Assembly: GCF_003634965.1 (NCBI RefSeq)
Contig: NZ_RBXP01000017.1
Span: 118,658-182,657 of the forward strand
DNA: 64,000 nucleotides
DNA from: Azonexus fungiphilus
GTDB taxonomy: Bacteria > Pseudomonadota > Gammaproteobacteria > Burkholderiales > Rhodocyclaceae
Direction: 5' to 3'
Part shown: one piece after another, positions 1 to 9,252 of the stretch
Numbering within the stretch: position 1 is the first letter of the stretch
How the letters are laid out: each line of letters opens with the position of its first letter
Program-made: the position numbers and the translations under genes
The notes under the pieces: model-generated
Seen by the model: only the letters and a program-made list of their open reading frames with translations
Databases searched by the model: none
What the model was told of the DNA's origin: nothing

Positions 1-6
1 GTCCGG

Positions 7-82
7 GTCCCCATCGTCTAGAGGCCTAGGACACTACCCTTTCACGGTAGGTACCGGGGTTCGAATCCCCGTGGGGACGCCA
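7..82 (+). tRNA. tRNA-Glu (TTC), copy 1
   Basis: A 76-base cloverleaf. The acceptor arm pairs GTCCCCA with TGGGGAC, the anticodon stem is CTACC/GGTAG around loop CTTTCAC (anticodon TTC), and the T arm contains GGTTCGAATCC. The 3' CCA is encoded. It decodes GAA/GAG and is followed 30 bases later by tRNA-Asp, probably in one transcript. Confidence 0.97.
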
Positions 83-112
83 AGAATTTGCAGTAAGCAC
101 AGGTTCAAGTGC

Positions 113-189
113 GGAGTGGTAGTTCAGTTGGTTAGAATACCGGCCTGTCACGCCGGGGGTCGCGGGTTCGAGCCCCGTCCACTCCGCCA
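113..189 (+). tRNA. tRNA-Asp (GTC), copy 1
   Basis: A 77-base cloverleaf. The acceptor arm GGAGTGG pairs with CCACTCC, the anticodon loop is CTGTCAC (GTC), the T arm is GGGTTCGAGCC and the 3' CCA is encoded. The body closely resembles the E. coli tRNA-Asp sequence. Confidence 0.97.
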
Positions 190-197
190 GTTTCAAG

Positions 198-221
198 AAA
201 TCCGGTTTTACCGGTTTTTTT
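198..221 (+). terminator. weak terminator-like hairpin between tRNA-Asp and tRNA-Ala
   Basis: A short CCGG-TTTTA-CCGG stem is followed by a seven-T run. The stem is short, so it may be only partly effective. It lies just after the first Glu-Asp pair and before tRNA-Ala. Confidence 0.35.
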
Positions 222-277
222 CGGGTTGACCGCAAACGCGGGCAATTCGGGAAAAAGGTTCGGCTGTCTCTCGGTAT

Positions 278-353
<76 letters not shown>

Positions 354-384
354 GGCACCGAATCGAATGGTTTTTGCAGTCCGG

Positions 385-460
385 GTCCCCATCGTCTAGA
401 GGCCTAGGACACTACCCTTTCACGGTAGGTACCGGGGTTCGAATCCCCGTGGGGACGCCA
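385..460 (+). tRNA. tRNA-Glu (TTC), copy 2
   Basis: Sequence identical to the tRNA-Glu at 7-82, with anticodon TTC and an encoded CCA. Confidence 0.97.
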
Positions 461-490
461 AGAATTTGCAGTAAGCACAGGTTCAAGTGC

Positions 491-567
491 GGAGTGGTAG
501 TTCAGTTGGTTAGAATACCGGCCTGTCACGCCGGGGGTCGCGGGTTCGAGCCCCGTCCACTCCGCCA
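491..567 (+). tRNA. tRNA-Asp (GTC), copy 2
   Basis: Sequence identical to the tRNA-Asp at 113-189, with anticodon GTC and an encoded CCA. A strong intrinsic terminator follows 10 bases later, ending the tRNA cluster. Confidence 0.97.
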
Positions 568-577
568 ATTCATTGTC

Positions 578-602
578 AAGGGCAGCCCTTCGGGCTGCCC
601 TT
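578..602 (+). terminator. intrinsic terminator of the tRNA cluster
   Basis: An 11-bp stem (AAGGGCAGCCC / GGGCTGCCCTT) with a TTC loop, followed by a T-rich stretch. It lies 10 bases after the last tRNA. Confidence 0.85.
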
Positions 603-633
603 TGTCATTTCCGGCAGCCGGCCGGCGCGGCGC

Positions 634-861
634 TCAGCGCGCGACTTTCTTCCAGCCTTTGCCTTCCATGCACGACTGCATCCGCCGGACGCTGGCATTG
701 GTCGGCAGGGCGCCGTTGCTGTCGGCGTAGCTGGCGGTCTTGCAGGCGGCGACGTCGGTGTCGTAGTCGCCGCCGGGCTTTTCCCAGCGCCAGCCGGAAA
801 ACGGCGAGGCGCAGGCGGCGAGGGCGGCTGCTGCGAGGATCGCGATCAAGGTCGATTTCAT
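634..861 (-). CDS. small putative lipoprotein
   Basis: I do not recognise this 75-residue protein. It opens with MKSTLIAILAAAALAAC, a signal peptide ending in a lipobox (LAAC), so it is probably an outer- or inner-membrane lipoprotein. The mature part is short, with two further cysteines and the segment SCMEGKGWKKV near the C terminus. Small Gram-negative lipoproteins often end in a comparable 'C-M-x-x-K-G-W' segment. A start three codons upstream (870) is equally possible. It lies 32 bases downstream of the ParB-like gene on the same strand and may be cotranscribed with it. Confidence 0.7.
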   Translation of the reverse strand: MKSTLIAILAAAALAACASPFSGWRWEKPGGDYDTDVAACKTASYADSNGALPTNASVRRMQSCMEGKGWKKVAR

Positions 862-893
862 CGTCGTCATCTTAGCCGAAGCGCTGTTGTCGG

Positions 894-1805
894 TCAGGCT
901 TGCCGGGTAGCCAGGAAATCGTCGATCAGCCGGGCCAGGATGGCCGCTTCGTCGATCTCGTCGAGGCCGAGCAGTTCGGCGACCCGTTTGACCTTGCCGG
1001 TATCGATCTGCCGGCGTTCTTCCGCGATGCGGGGCGGTGCGGCTTCCCAGGGCGGCGTGATGGCGGGCGCTGCTGCTGCCGGCGGTTCTGCAACTGCGGC
1101 TGCCGGCGCGGCGACGACCGGTTCGCTTTCGGGCGCGGCTGCCGGTGCCGGCTTTTCCGGGCGGCCGACGGCGGCCGAGAAGACCTCGTCGATCGCCTTT
1201 TTCGAGAATTTCTCGCCTTCGGGCAGGCGCTCGATCTGCTCGATCAGCTGTTCGGCCCTGGCTTCGTCCTTGCGGCTGAGCTTTTCGATGCGGACCGCGG
1301 CGCCGGTGCTGGCGATCTTGCCGGCATCGAGCAGGGCGCTGACCTTGCCCGAAAGGCGGGCGGCGGCGGTGGCTTCGGCGAGCCAGGTCGGGGCCCGGCC
1401 GAAATGGGCGGCGGCTTCCTCGGGGCTGGCGAAGCGGGCGCTGAGCGTCTGGATGGCGCTGGCCATGTCGCGCGCCTCGAGCGCCGAACGGACGCCAAGG
1501 CCGATGTTCTCGAAGACGCGGACTTCCAGCGCCTCGTCGTCGGTGCACGGGCGGACGAGTGCCGGCACGGCTTGTTCGCCGGCCTGGATCGCCGCCTGCC
1601 GGCGCCGTTCGCCGGCGATCACGACGTAGCGGCCGGCGGCGCCGGGACGGACGACGATCGGGTGGATCAGCCCGAGCTTGCGCACGGCGTTGGTCAGCCC
1701 GGCCAGGGCTTCCTCGCCGATCTGGCGGCGGACGTGCGCCGGGTCGGGGTCGATCTGGTCGAGGTCAATGATCCGGAACTCCGGCGTGCTGTCTTTGAAG
1801 GCCAT
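894..1805 (-). CDS. orphan ParB/RepB/Spo0J-family protein
   Basis: A 303-residue protein with a ParB-like N-terminal domain. Residues 10-90 contain the arginine motif GERRRQAA of the CTP/DNA-clamp fold, and an HTH-like segment follows (EEAAAHFGRAPTWLAEA). The usual ENxQRxxLxPxEEA box is altered to ENIGLGVRSALEARDMA. The C-terminal third is Ala/Pro-rich (about residues 195-245) and ends in a short helical segment, not a clear ParB dimerisation domain. No parA neighbour is visible, so it is unlikely to be the chromosomal ParB. It may be a transcriptional or plasmid-type relative (KorB/RepB-like). The ATG at 1805 is preferred over a TTG at 1814. Confidence 0.75.
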   Translation of the reverse strand: MAFKDSTPEFRIIDLDQIDPDPAHVRRQIGEEALAGLTNAVRKLGLIHPIVVRPGAAGRYVVIAGERRRQAAIQAGEQAVPALVRPCTDDEALEVRVFENIGLGVRSALEARDMASAIQTLSARFASPEEAAAHFGRAPTWLAEATAAARLSGKVSALLDAGKIASTGAAVRIEKLSRKDEARAEQLIEQIERLPEGEKFSKKAIDEVFSAAVGRPEKPAPAAAPESEPVVAAPAAAVAEPPAAAAPAITPPWEAAPPRIAEERRQIDTGKVKRVAELLGLDEIDEAAILARLIDDFLATRQA

Positions 1806-1882
1806 GGTCTGCAATCGGCGATGAAAACGGGGCGCGCATCTTCGTCGTTTTCGGCCGCGCTTTCAACCGGATTCTGCCCCGC

Positions 1883-2569
1883 TCAGGCCGCGTTCGCCGG
1901 CTCGTACTTGTAGCCGATGCCGTAGACCGAGCGGATCAGTTCGACGTCCGGGGCGTGGTCGGCGATCTTGCGGCGGATCTTCTTGATGTGGCTGTCCACG
2001 GTCCGGTCGGCGACGATGCGGTCGTCGCCGTGCATCGCGTCCATCAGCTGTTCGCGGGTGAAGATGCGCCCGGGCTGGTCGACCATCTGCTTGAGCAGCT
2101 TGAACTCGATCGCCGTCAGGCCGAGGTCGCGCCCCTGCCAGCTGGCCTGCCAGCGCGCCAGGTCGAGCTCGAGACCGGCTGCCGCAGCGGGGCGCGGGCG
2201 CGTCCGGCGGAGCACGGCCTTGACCCGGGCGACCACTTCGCGCGGGCTGAAGGGCTTGCAGATGTAATCGTCGGCGCCGAGTTCGAGGCCGGTCAGGCGG
2301 TCGCTCTCGTCGACCCGGGCGGTGGTCATGATGATCGCCGCGTTGGCCGCCGTGCCGGAGGCGCGCAGCGCCCGGCAGACGTCGAAGCCGGAGGTCGCCG
2401 GCAGCATCAGGTCGAGCAGGACGAGGTCGGCCGGGTTGTTGCGCAGCCAGGGCAGGACTTCGTCGCCGCGGCGCAGCCGGTGTGTCCGGTAGCCGTCGCG
2501 GACCAGGTAGTCGCGCAGGATGTCGGCGATCTTGTCCTCGTCTTCGACGATCAGGATGCACTCGCTCAT
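1883..2569 (-). CDS. OmpR/PhoB-family response regulator (BaeR-like)
   Basis: A 228-residue two-domain regulator. The receiver domain holds the acidic pair ED (residues 10-11), phospho-acceptor Asp53 in LVLLDLMLP, and the conserved Lys in ICKPFSP. The C-terminal winged helix includes RTVDSHIKKIRRK and ends in the typical VYGIGYKYE. Its start overlaps the stop of the upstream histidine kinase by four bases (ATGA), so the pair is translationally coupled. The kinase faces a MacAB-NodT exporter, as expected for a Bae-type envelope-stress or efflux regulator, although the target is an inference. Confidence 0.88.
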   Translation of the reverse strand: MSECILIVEDEDKIADILRDYLVRDGYRTHRLRRGDEVLPWLRNNPADLVLLDLMLPATSGFDVCRALRASGTAANAAIIMTTARVDESDRLTGLELGADDYICKPFSPREVVARVKAVLRRTRPRPAAAAGLELDLARWQASWQGRDLGLTAIEFKLLKQMVDQPGRIFTREQLMDAMHGDDRIVADRTVDSHIKKIRRKIADHAPDVELIRSVYGIGYKYEPANAA

Positions 2570-4023
2570 GCGGCGTCCTCCGTCGCCAGCGGCAGCTCGA
2601 TCCGCCAGGCCAGCCCGCCGAGCTGGCTGTGGCTGGCGCTCAGGCGGCCGCCGTGGGCGTCCACGATGGCCTTGGCGATGGCCAGGCCGAGGCCGGCGCC
2701 GCCGCTGGCGCGGGCGCGCGATTCGTCGACCCGGTAGAGGCGTTCGGTGAGGCTGGCCAGGTGCGCGTCGGCGACGCCCGGGGCGGAATCCTCCCAGCGC
2801 AGGCAGGCGTGCTCGCCGTCGCAGTCGAGTTCGATGCGCAGCCGGCCGGGGGCGTCGGTATAGCGCAGGGTGTTCTGCAGCAGGTTGTCGAGGACCTGGC
2901 GCAGGCGGATCGCGTCGCCGCGGACGGCGGTTTTTGCCGATAAATGCAGGTCGACCGTCAGAGCGTGTTCGGCCAGCGTCTGCCGGCTGGCGTCGAGGCA
3001 GTCGCCGACCAGCCGGTCGAGGTCGAGGCGCGCGAAGCGGTAGCTGAGGGCGCCGAGGTCGGCCAGCGAGAGCAGGTGCAGGTCGTCGACGAGGCGGGTG
3101 AGACGGCCGATTTCCTGGGCCAGCGAAGCGACGCCGGCCTGGGTCAGCGGCCGGATGCCGTCCTCCAGGGCCTCGACTTCGGCGCGCAGCGTCGTCAGTG
3201 GCGTGCGCAATTCGTGGGCGATGTCGGCGATCCACTGCTGGCGCGACTGGCGGGCGCTTTCGAGGGCGCGCGCCAGGTTGTTGAAATCGGTCGCCAGTTC
3301 GGCGAACTCGTCGTGGCCGACGACCGCGATGCGGGTGCCGTAGTCGCCGGCGGTCAGCCGGTTGGCGCCGTGGCGCAGGGCGCCGAGCCGGCGCGACAGC
3401 CAGTGTGCGATCAGCGCCGCGTTGATCAGCACGGCGGCCAGCATGCCGATGGCGATGGCCAGGAAACGCCGCGCCTGCTGTTCCTGGAACAGCTGTTCGA
3501 GCGATTCGAGCATCGCCAGGCGCGGCACGTAGGCGAGGTAGCCGACCACCCGGCCGCCGATCTCGACCGGCTTGCGCTGGGCGTGCTCGAGCTTTTCCGG
3601 CGGCCCGATCAGCAGTCCGCCGCCGGCGTCGAGCAGCAGCATGCGCGGATCGATGGTCAGCGCCGGCGGCGGTTCCGCCCGGCCCGCTTCCGGCGGCCGC
3701 GCCTCGCCGCCGCCCTGGCGCAGGAAGCGGCTGTTGCCGAGGACTTCGCGCAGCATCCCGTGCCAGCGCTGGCGATCCTCGCTCAGCCAGGTCCAGTCGC
3801 CATGCTCGCGATAGCCGTCGGCAAGGCGCTGGATCAGCGGCGTCAGCCGGGCTTCGTCGGCCTTGTTCAGGTACTCGACCAGGCCGCGGTCGAAGCTGGC
3901 GCTGTAGATCTGGTAAGCGGCGACGACGAGGACGATGTTGGCGCCGGCGATCGCCAGGAAGAGCTTGACGCCGAGCGTGTGCAGGTGGCGGCGCCAGCCG
4001 CCGGCGGTGGTTGGGGTTTTCAT
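2566..4023 (-). CDS. HAMP-containing sensor histidine kinase (BaeS-like)
   Basis: A 485-residue membrane kinase. TM1 is at about residues 19-41, a periplasmic domain of about 145 residues follows, and TM2 is at about 187-207. A HAMP domain precedes phospho-acceptor His270 in IADIAHELRTPL. N box (QVLDNLLQNTLRY) and G box (GGAGLGLAIAKAIV) are present. The chosen start, MKTPTTAGG at 4023, lies just before TM1; a start at 4068 would add 15 residues. It is divergent from macA with 112 bases between, a layout consistent with control of the exporter. Confidence 0.88.
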   Translation of the reverse strand: MKTPTTAGGWRRHLHTLGVKLFLAIAGANIVLVVAAYQIYSASFDRGLVEYLNKADEARLTPLIQRLADGYREHGDWTWLSEDRQRWHGMLREVLGNSRFLRQGGGEARPPEAGRAEPPPALTIDPRMLLLDAGGGLLIGPPEKLEHAQRKPVEIGGRVVGYLAYVPRLAMLESLEQLFQEQQARRFLAIAIGMLAAVLINAALIAHWLSRRLGALRHGANRLTAGDYGTRIAVVGHDEFAELATDFNNLARALESARQSRQQWIADIAHELRTPLTTLRAEVEALEDGIRPLTQAGVASLAQEIGRLTRLVDDLHLLSLADLGALSYRFARLDLDRLVGDCLDASRQTLAEHALTVDLHLSAKTAVRGDAIRLRQVLDNLLQNTLRYTDAPGRLRIELDCDGEHACLRWEDSAPGVADAHLASLTERLYRVDESRARASGGAGLGLAIAKAIVDAHGGRLSASHSQLGGLAWRIELPLATEDAA

Positions 4024-4057
4024 GAAGGGAAGACGGTGGACCGTAACAATTTGCAAA

Positions 4058-4072
4058 TGATAATGCATCCCA
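4058..4072 (+). promoter_or_regulatory. possible Fur half-site in the kinase/macA divergent region
   Basis: TGATAATGCATCCCA has a perfect left half of the Fur 7-1-7 consensus (TGATAAT) but a poor right half (3 of 7). The neighbouring iron genes make Fur plausible, but on sequence alone this is weak. Confidence 0.3.
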
Positions 4073-4135
4073 ATTGTTTCCTTAATTTATTGCTAACTTG
4101 CCGCCCGTTGATCGTATTCCAGTGAGCGGAGTGGT

Positions 4136-5785
4136 ATGGATAAGAAGGAAGGTCGTGGCGGTCCCGGCAATTTCGCGCAGCGGGCATTGAGCCGCTTTTC
4201 GCCGCCGGTGCTCGGGCTGCTGGTGGTGCTCGCGGCGCTTGCGCTGGGGCTGGCGGCGTGGTCGCTGAGCCGGGGCGGCAAGGACGGCAAGGAGCTGATC
4301 GGGGTCGAGGTGCGCAAGGGCGACATCGAGGACCTGGTCGCCGCCACCGGCGCCCTGCAGCCGCGCGATTACGTTGATGTCGGCGCCCAGGTTTCCGGGC
4401 AGCTGAAGATGATCCACGTCGAGGTCGGCCAGTCGGTCAAGGAAGGCGACCTGCTCGCCGAGATCGATGCCGAGCAGTCGGCGGCCAAGGTCGACGCCAG
4501 CCTGGCCCAGATGCGCTCGCTCGAGGCGCAGCTCGAGCAGAAGCGCCTCAGCCTGGCCAAGGCCGAGCGCGACCTGGCCCGCTACCGCAACCTGCTCGCC
4601 GCCGAGGCGACGACGCTGGAAAGCGTCCAGAACGCCGAGACCGAGGCCGCCAACATGCGCGCCCAGATGGCCCAGCTGCGCGCCCAGATCGACCAGTTGC
4701 GGGCGAGCACGCGGGTCGAGGAGGCGAACCTGAAATACACCCGGATCTACGCGCCGATGGCCGGCACCGTGGTCAGCATCGCCGCCAAGAAGGGGCAGAC
4801 GCTGAACACCAACCAGCAGGCGCCGACGCTGATGCGCGTCGCCGACCTGTCGGTGATGAACGTCCAGACCCAGGTTTCCGAAGCCGACGTGGCCAAGCTC
4901 CGGGTCGGCATGGACGCCTATTTCACGACCCTCGGCGGCCAGGGCCGGCGCTGGTACGGCAAGCTGACCAAGATCGAGCCGACGCCGACGGTGACCAACA
5001 ACGTCGTCCTCTACAACGCCCTCTTTGAAGTGCCCAACGACAGCGGCAGCCTGATGACCCAGATGACCGCCCAGGTCTTCTTCGTCGTCGCCCAGGTGCA
5101 CGACGTGCTGGTCATTCCGATGTCGGCGCTCAACCAGGTGCCGGGGCAGCGCCGCGCCGCCGGGGCCGGGCCGGAGAACCGGAACAACCGTCCGGCCGGC
5201 GAGGCCGAACGTCCGGCCGGCCAGCCGGAAGGCGAAGCCCGCCGCAACCGCCGCGAAGGTTCGGTGGCAGCCGGTGAGGCCGGCGAAGGCCGTCGCGGCG
5301 AGCGTCAGCCGGGCGCCGAAGGCGAAAGCCGGCGGGCGCCGCGCGAAGGTGGTGCTGCCGGTGAAGGCGGCGAAGCGCGAGGTCAGCGCCGGGCGCAGGC
5401 CGAGGGCGAACCGCCGGCCGCGCGGGCGGAAGGCGAGGGGCGGCGCAATCGCCGCGAGGCGGTGCCGGGCGAAGCCGGCGACGCCCCGCGCGGGCCGCGC
5501 CGCAACGGTGGCGGCGCCGCGGCGGCTGAAACCCGCCAGCGCGAGGCGCGGGTCAAGGTGATGTTGCCCGACGGCAGCATCGAGGAGCGCAAGATCGTCG
5601 TCGGCGTCAGCAACCGTATCCATGCCCAGGTGATTTCCGGTCTCGAGGCCGGTGACAAGGTCGTCGCCGGCGTGCGCGAGGCGGAGAAGGCGCGCAACGG
5701 CGACGCCAGCCGTCAGCCGCAATCGGCGATGCAGCAGCAGATGCCGCCGGGCATGCCGGGCGGCGCCGCGCCGCGGGGCCGCTGA
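4136..5785 (+). CDS. macA: MacA-like periplasmic adaptor subunit (HlyD/RND-type MFP)
   Basis: A 549-residue adaptor that links an inner-membrane MacB transporter to an outer-membrane channel. One N-terminal TM segment (about residues 22-44) is followed by a split barrel-sandwich/lipoyl domain ([19 protein letters not shown]... and [15 protein letters not shown]) around a coiled-coil hairpin (about 115-200). Most MacA proteins have about 370-400 residues. The excess here is an Arg/Gly/Glu/Ala-rich insert at about residues 337-466, inside the membrane-proximal region. macB starts two bases after its stop. GGAG lies four bases before the ATG. By analogy with PvdRT-OpmQ it could export a siderophore or peptide. 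Confidence 0.88.
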   Translation: MDKKEGRGGPGNFAQRALSRFSPPVLGLLVVLAALALGLAAWSLSRGGKDGKELIGVEVRKGDIEDLVAATGALQPRDYVDVGAQVSGQLKMIHVEVGQSVKEGDLLAEIDAEQSAAKVDASLAQMRSLEAQLEQKRLSLAKAERDLARYRNLLAAEATTLESVQNAETEAANMRAQMAQLRAQIDQLRASTRVEEANLKYTRIYAPMAGTVVSIAAKKGQTLNTNQQAPTLMRVADLSVMNVQTQVSEADVAKLRVGMDAYFTTLGGQGRRWYGKLTKIEPTPTVTNNVVLYNALFEVPNDSGSLMTQMTAQVFFVVAQVHDVLVIPMSALNQVPGQRRAAGAGPENRNNRPAGEAERPAGQPEGEARRNRREGSVAAGEAGEGRRGERQPGAEGESRRAPREGGAAGEGGEARGQRRAQAEGEPPAARAEGEGRRNRREAVPGEAGDAPRGPRRNGGGAAAAETRQREARVKVMLPDGSIEERKIVVGVSNRIHAQVISGLEAGDKVVAGVREAEKARNGDASRQPQSAMQQQMPPGMPGGAAPRGR

Positions 5786-5786
5786 C

Positions 5787-7742
5787 ATGGACGGCAAGGA
5801 AACGCCGACGCCGCTGATCGAGCTGCGCGGCGTCACCAAGACCTACCAGAGCGGCGAGCTGGCGGTCCAGGTACTGCACGGCATCGACCTGGCGATCCAC
5901 GAGGGCGAGTTCGTCGCCATCGTCGGTGCGTCGGGCTCGGGCAAGTCGACGCTGATGAACATCCTCGGCTGTCTCGACCGGCCGAGCAGCGGCGCCTACC
6001 TGTTCCGTGGCACCGACGTCTCCGGGCTCGAGCGCGACGCGCTCGCCGGCCTGCGCCGCGAGGCCTTCGGTTTCGTCTTCCAGAGCTACAACCTGATCGC
6101 CACCGCGACCGCCGCCGAGAACGTCGAGGTGCCGGCGATGTATGCTGGCGTGCCGCCGGCCGAGCGCCACCGCCGCGCCAGCCAGTTGCTCGCGGTGCTC
6201 GGCCTCGCGGAGCGCGGCCACCACCGCCCGAATCAGTTGTCCGGCGGCCAGCAGCAGCGGGTGTCGATCGCTCGTGCGCTGATGAACGGCGGCCACGTTA
6301 TCCTGGCCGACGAGCCGACCGGCGCGCTCGACAGCAAGAGCGGCGCCGACGTCATGCGCCTGCTCAAGGATTTGTCCGAGGCCGGCCACACGGTGATCCT
6401 GATCACCCATGCGCAGGAAGTCGCGGCGCACGCCGCGCGGGTGATCGAGCTGCGCGACGGCCACGTCACCGCCGACAGCGGCCCGCAGCCGCCGGCCGAG
6501 GTGCGCCTGCCGCCGGCGCCGGCGCATGGCGACGCAGGCGGCAGCGGCATGGCCGACCTCTACGAATCGGCGAAAAGCGCCTTGCGCGCGCTGCGTGCCA
6601 ACATTTTCCGCTCGGTGCTGACGCTGCTCGGCATCGTCATCGGCGTCGCCTCGGTGATCGCCATGCTGGCGATCGGCGACGGCGCCAAGCAGCAGGTCCT
6701 CGACCGGATCAGCGCGATGGGCTCGAACCTGCTCCTGGTCCGTCCCGGCGCGCCCAACCAGCGCGGTTTCCGCAATACCTCGACGCTGGTCCTCGGCGAC
6801 GTCCAGGCGATCGACAAGGAAGTGGCCAACGTGCTTGCCGCGGTGCCCGAGCAGGAAAGCAGCGCGACGCTGCGGCACGAGGAGTCCGACTACTCGACCA
6901 ACATCATCGGCACCTCGGCCAAGTTCCCGCTGGCGCGCCAGTGGCCGGTCGCCGAGGGCACCTTCTTCACCGAGGAAGACGAGGCCGCCTACGCCACCGT
7001 CGCCGTGCTCGGCCAGACCGTCGCCCGCGGGCTGTTCCGCGATGGCCGCTCGCCGCTCGGCGAGTACGTGCTGGTCAACAACCTGATCTTCCAGGTGATC
7101 GGCGTCATGAGCGGACGCGGTGCCTCGCCCAACGGCCAGGACCAGGACGACGTCGTCCTGGTGCCTTACCAGACCAGCCAGCTGCGGCTTTCCGGCCAGC
7201 GCTTCCTGCGCAACGTGACGGTGGCGGTGGACGATGTCGGGCGCATCGACCAGACCCAGGCCGAGGTCGAGTCGCTGCTCACCGCCCGCCACGGCACCGT
7301 CGATTTCCAGATCCGCAACATGGCCTCGATCATCGATGCGGCAACCGAGACGCAGAACACGATGACCATCCTGCTCGGCTCGATCGCGGCGATCTCGCTG
7401 CTGGTCGGCGGCATCGGCGTGATGAACATCATGCTCGTCAGCGTCACCGAGCGCACCCGCGAGATCGGCATCCGCATGGCGACCGGCGCGCGCACCCGCA
7501 ACATCCTGCAGCAGTTCCTGATCGAGGCGCTGGTCGTCTCGGCGCTCGGCGGTGTCATCGGCGTCGCCTGCGGCCTGGGCACGGCGGCGATCATCGCCGC
7601 CTTCGGCACGCCGATCCAGTATTCGCTGCTGCCGGTGCTGCTCGCCTTCGGTTGTTCGTTCGCCACCGGGCTGGTCTTCGGCTACCTGCCGGCGCGCAAG
7701 GCGGCCAGCCTCGATCCGGTCGTTGCGCTGGCTTCCGAGTAG
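5787..7742 (+). CDS. macB: MacB-like ABC transporter, fused ATPase and permease
   Basis: A 651-residue protein, the normal size for MacB. The N-terminal ATPase has Walker [10 protein letters not shown], signature [15 protein letters not shown] and Walker [15 protein letters not shown]1 follows at about residue 270, then a large periplasmic domain, and three C-terminal TM helices containing the FtsX-like segment [20 protein letters not shown]. MacB couples cytoplasmic ATP hydrolysis to transport of periplasmic substrate through MacA and an outer-membrane channel. It lies between macA and a NodT-type channel gene, so the tripartite system is complete. Confidence 0.93.
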   Translation: MDGKETPTPLIELRGVTKTYQSGELAVQVLHGIDLAIHEGEFVAIVGASGSGKSTLMNILGCLDRPSSGAYLFRGTDVSGLERDALAGLRREAFGFVFQSYNLIATATAAENVEVPAMYAGVPPAERHRRASQLLAVLGLAERGHHRPNQLSGGQQQRVSIARALMNGGHVILADEPTGALDSKSGADVMRLLKDLSEAGHTVILITHAQEVAAHAARVIELRDGHVTADSGPQPPAEVRLPPAPAHGDAGGSGMADLYESAKSALRALRANIFRSVLTLLGIVIGVASVIAMLAIGDGAKQQVLDRISAMGSNLLLVRPGAPNQRGFRNTSTLVLGDVQAIDKEVANVLAAVPEQESSATLRHEESDYSTNIIGTSAKFPLARQWPVAEGTFFTEEDEAAYATVAVLGQTVARGLFRDGRSPLGEYVLVNNLIFQVIGVMSGRGASPNGQDQDDVVLVPYQTSQLRLSGQRFLRNVTVAVDDVGRIDQTQAEVESLLTARHGTVDFQIRNMASIIDAATETQNTMTILLGSIAAISLLVGGIGVMNIMLVSVTERTREIGIRMATGARTRNILQQFLIEALVVSALGGVIGVACGLGTAAIIAAFGTPIQYSLLPVLLAFGCSFATGLVFGYLPARKAASLDPVVALASE

Positions 7743-7752
7743 GAAAAAACGC

Positions 7753-9159
7753 ATGTACGCAAAAAACGCAAAATTTCACGGTCGACCGTTAGCGGCGGCA
7801 ATTTTCGGCTTGCTCCTGGGCGGTTGCGCCATCGTCGAGCCGTCGTCGCTGCCGCGCCTGCTGCTGCCGGCCCAGTGGCGCGAGAGCCCGGCCCCGGCCG
7901 TCGCCCCGGCGCCGCTCGCGGCCGACTGGTGGACCGCCTTCGGCTCGGCCGAGCTCGACCGGCTGGTCGGGCTGGCGCTCAAGGACAGCCCGGATCTGCT
8001 GATCGCCGCCGAACGCATCCGCCAGGCCGAGATCGCCCTCGGCATCAGCAGCGCCGCCCGCCTGCCGAATCTCGGCAGCAGCGCCGGCACTTCGCAGAGC
8101 CGGCGGACGCCGGACGGCGAGCCGACCACGCGCAGCGAATCGAGCAGCCTCGGTCTTTCCCTCAGCTACGAGCTCGACCTCTGGGGCCGTATCGCAGCCA
8201 GCGTCGCCGCCGGCGAGCAGACGCTGAAGGCCACTCGCTACGACTACGAAACGGCCCGGCTGACGCTGCTCGGCAGCGTCGCCAGCGGCTATTTCCAGGC
8301 CCTGGCCGCGGCCCAGCGGCTGCGCATCGGCGAGGACAACCTGGCGGTGGCGCAGCGCATCCTGGCCATCGTCGAGGCGCGTTTCGCCAATGGCGTGGCG
8401 ACGCCGCTCGAAGTCTCGCAGCAGCGGACCACGGTGCTTGCGCAACAGGCGGCGCTGATCCCGCTGGCGGTCCAGGTGCGCCAGCTGCATTCGGCGCTGG
8501 CGCTGCTGCTCGGCCAGCTGCCGCAGGAGGCCGCCTTTGCCGACGAGGATCTGGCGGCACTGCAGATCCCGGCGATCGCCCCAGAACTGCCGGCGACGCT
8601 GCTCTTGCGCCGCCCCGACATCGCCGCTGCCGAAGCAACGCTGGCCGCCAACGACGCCAACGTCGCCGCGGCCCGCGCCGCGCTGCTGCCGAGCGCCTCG
8701 CTGTCGGCCTCGGGCAGCCTCGGCAGTGCCGTACTTGCCGATCTCGCCAATCCGACGCGCAGCGTCACGCTGGCCCTGTCGCTGGCCCAGAACATCTTCG
8801 ACGGCGGCCGCCTGCGCCTGCAGACCGAGAGCGCCCGTTCGCAGCGGGCGGTGCAGGTGATCAACTACGGCAAGGCCGTGCGCAGCGCGTTGAAGGAAGT
8901 CGATGACGGCCTCGGCAACGCCGCCAAGACGGCGCGCCAGGAAGCCGCCCAGCAGGCGGTGCTCGACCAGGCGGCGCGAACGCTGGCGCTGGCCGAACTG
9001 CGCTACCGCGAAGGCGTCGGCGACCTGCTGACGGTGCTCGAGGCACAGCGCACGGTGTTTTCCGCCCGCGACCAGCTGGTCACGCTGCGCCTGTCGCGGC
9101 TGCAGGCGGCGATCGACCTGAGCAAGGCGCTCGGCGGCGGCTGGCAGAAAGCGGACTGA
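7753..9159 (+). CDS. NodT-family outer-membrane efflux lipoprotein (TolC-like)
   Basis: A 468-residue outer-membrane factor. The signal peptide ends in lipobox LLGGC, giving a lipidated N terminus. Two repeated TolC-type halves follow, with ADWWTAFGSAELDRLVG near the start and LLLRRPDIAAAEATL in the second half, both family hallmarks. It starts 10 bases after macB and should supply the channel for MacAB. Codons 9-13 of the signal region are formed by a perfect ACGGTCGACCGT palindrome, one of a family of short repeats in this window. Confidence 0.92.
   Translation: MYAKNAKFHGRPLAAAIFGLLLGGCAIVEPSSLPRLLLPAQWRESPAPAVAPAPLAADWWTAFGSAELDRLVGLALKDSPDLLIAAERIRQAEIALGISSAARLPNLGSSAGTSQSRRTPDGEPTTRSESSSLGLSLSYELDLWGRIAASVAAGEQTLKATRYDYETARLTLLGSVASGYFQALAAAQRLRIGEDNLAVAQRILAIVEARFANGVATPLEVSQQRTTVLAQQAALIPLAVQVRQLHSALALLLGQLPQEAAFADEDLAALQIPAIAPELPATLLLRRPDIAAAEATLAANDANVAAARAALLPSASLSASGSLGSAVLADLANPTRSVTLALSLAQNIFDGGRLRLQTESARSQRAVQVINYGKAVRSALKEVDDGLGNAAKTARQEAAQQAVLDQAARTLALAELRYREGVGDLLTVLEAQRTVFSARDQLVTLRLSRLQAAIDLSKALGGGWQKAD
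7778..7789. repeat. ACGGTCGACCGT palindrome, perfect copy
   Basis: Perfect 12-bp palindrome preceded by AAATTTC. It lies inside the signal-peptide codons of the NodT-like gene and is one of four perfect copies in the window. Confidence 0.8.
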
Positions 9160-9216
9160 CGACGGGCTTTGGAGAAATGTCACGGTCAACGTCAATTTTC
9201 TTGCACATTTCAAGTC

Positions 9217-9232
9217 GAGAATAACTCTCATT
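9217..9232. promoter_or_regulatory. Fur box upstream of the DUF3649-PepSY-DUF3325 operon
   Basis: GAGAATAACTCTCATT; its reverse complement matches 13 of 16 positions of AATGAGAATCATTATC, a common Fur operator core. It lies 20 bases before the start codon of the first gene of a predicted iron operon, a position suited to repression by Fe-Fur. Confidence 0.65.
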
Positions 9233-9252
9233 GCCATTCATTGGAGGCTGCC

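Larger units (their letters stand above)
1..189 (+). repeat. 189-bp direct repeat, copy 1 (tRNA-Glu/tRNA-Asp unit)
   Basis: Bases 1-189 are identical, as far as I can read, to bases 379-567. The unit carries tRNA-Glu, a 30-base spacer and tRNA-Asp. The spacer is also identical, which points to a recent duplication or gene conversion and not only selection on the tRNAs. The left boundary may lie outside the window. Confidence 0.9.
379..567 (+). repeat. 189-bp direct repeat, copy 2 (tRNA-Glu/tRNA-Asp unit)
   Basis: Second copy of the unit at 1-189, offset by 378 bases and identical including the inter-tRNA spacer. Identity ends immediately after the CCA of tRNA-Asp. Confidence 0.9.

Noticed and set aside
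634..1548. A 304-codon minus-strand frame
   Set aside because: Only its last 75 codons look like a protein (lipobox and short mature part). The rest is Arg/Pro-rich and antiparallel or out of frame to the ParB-like gene.
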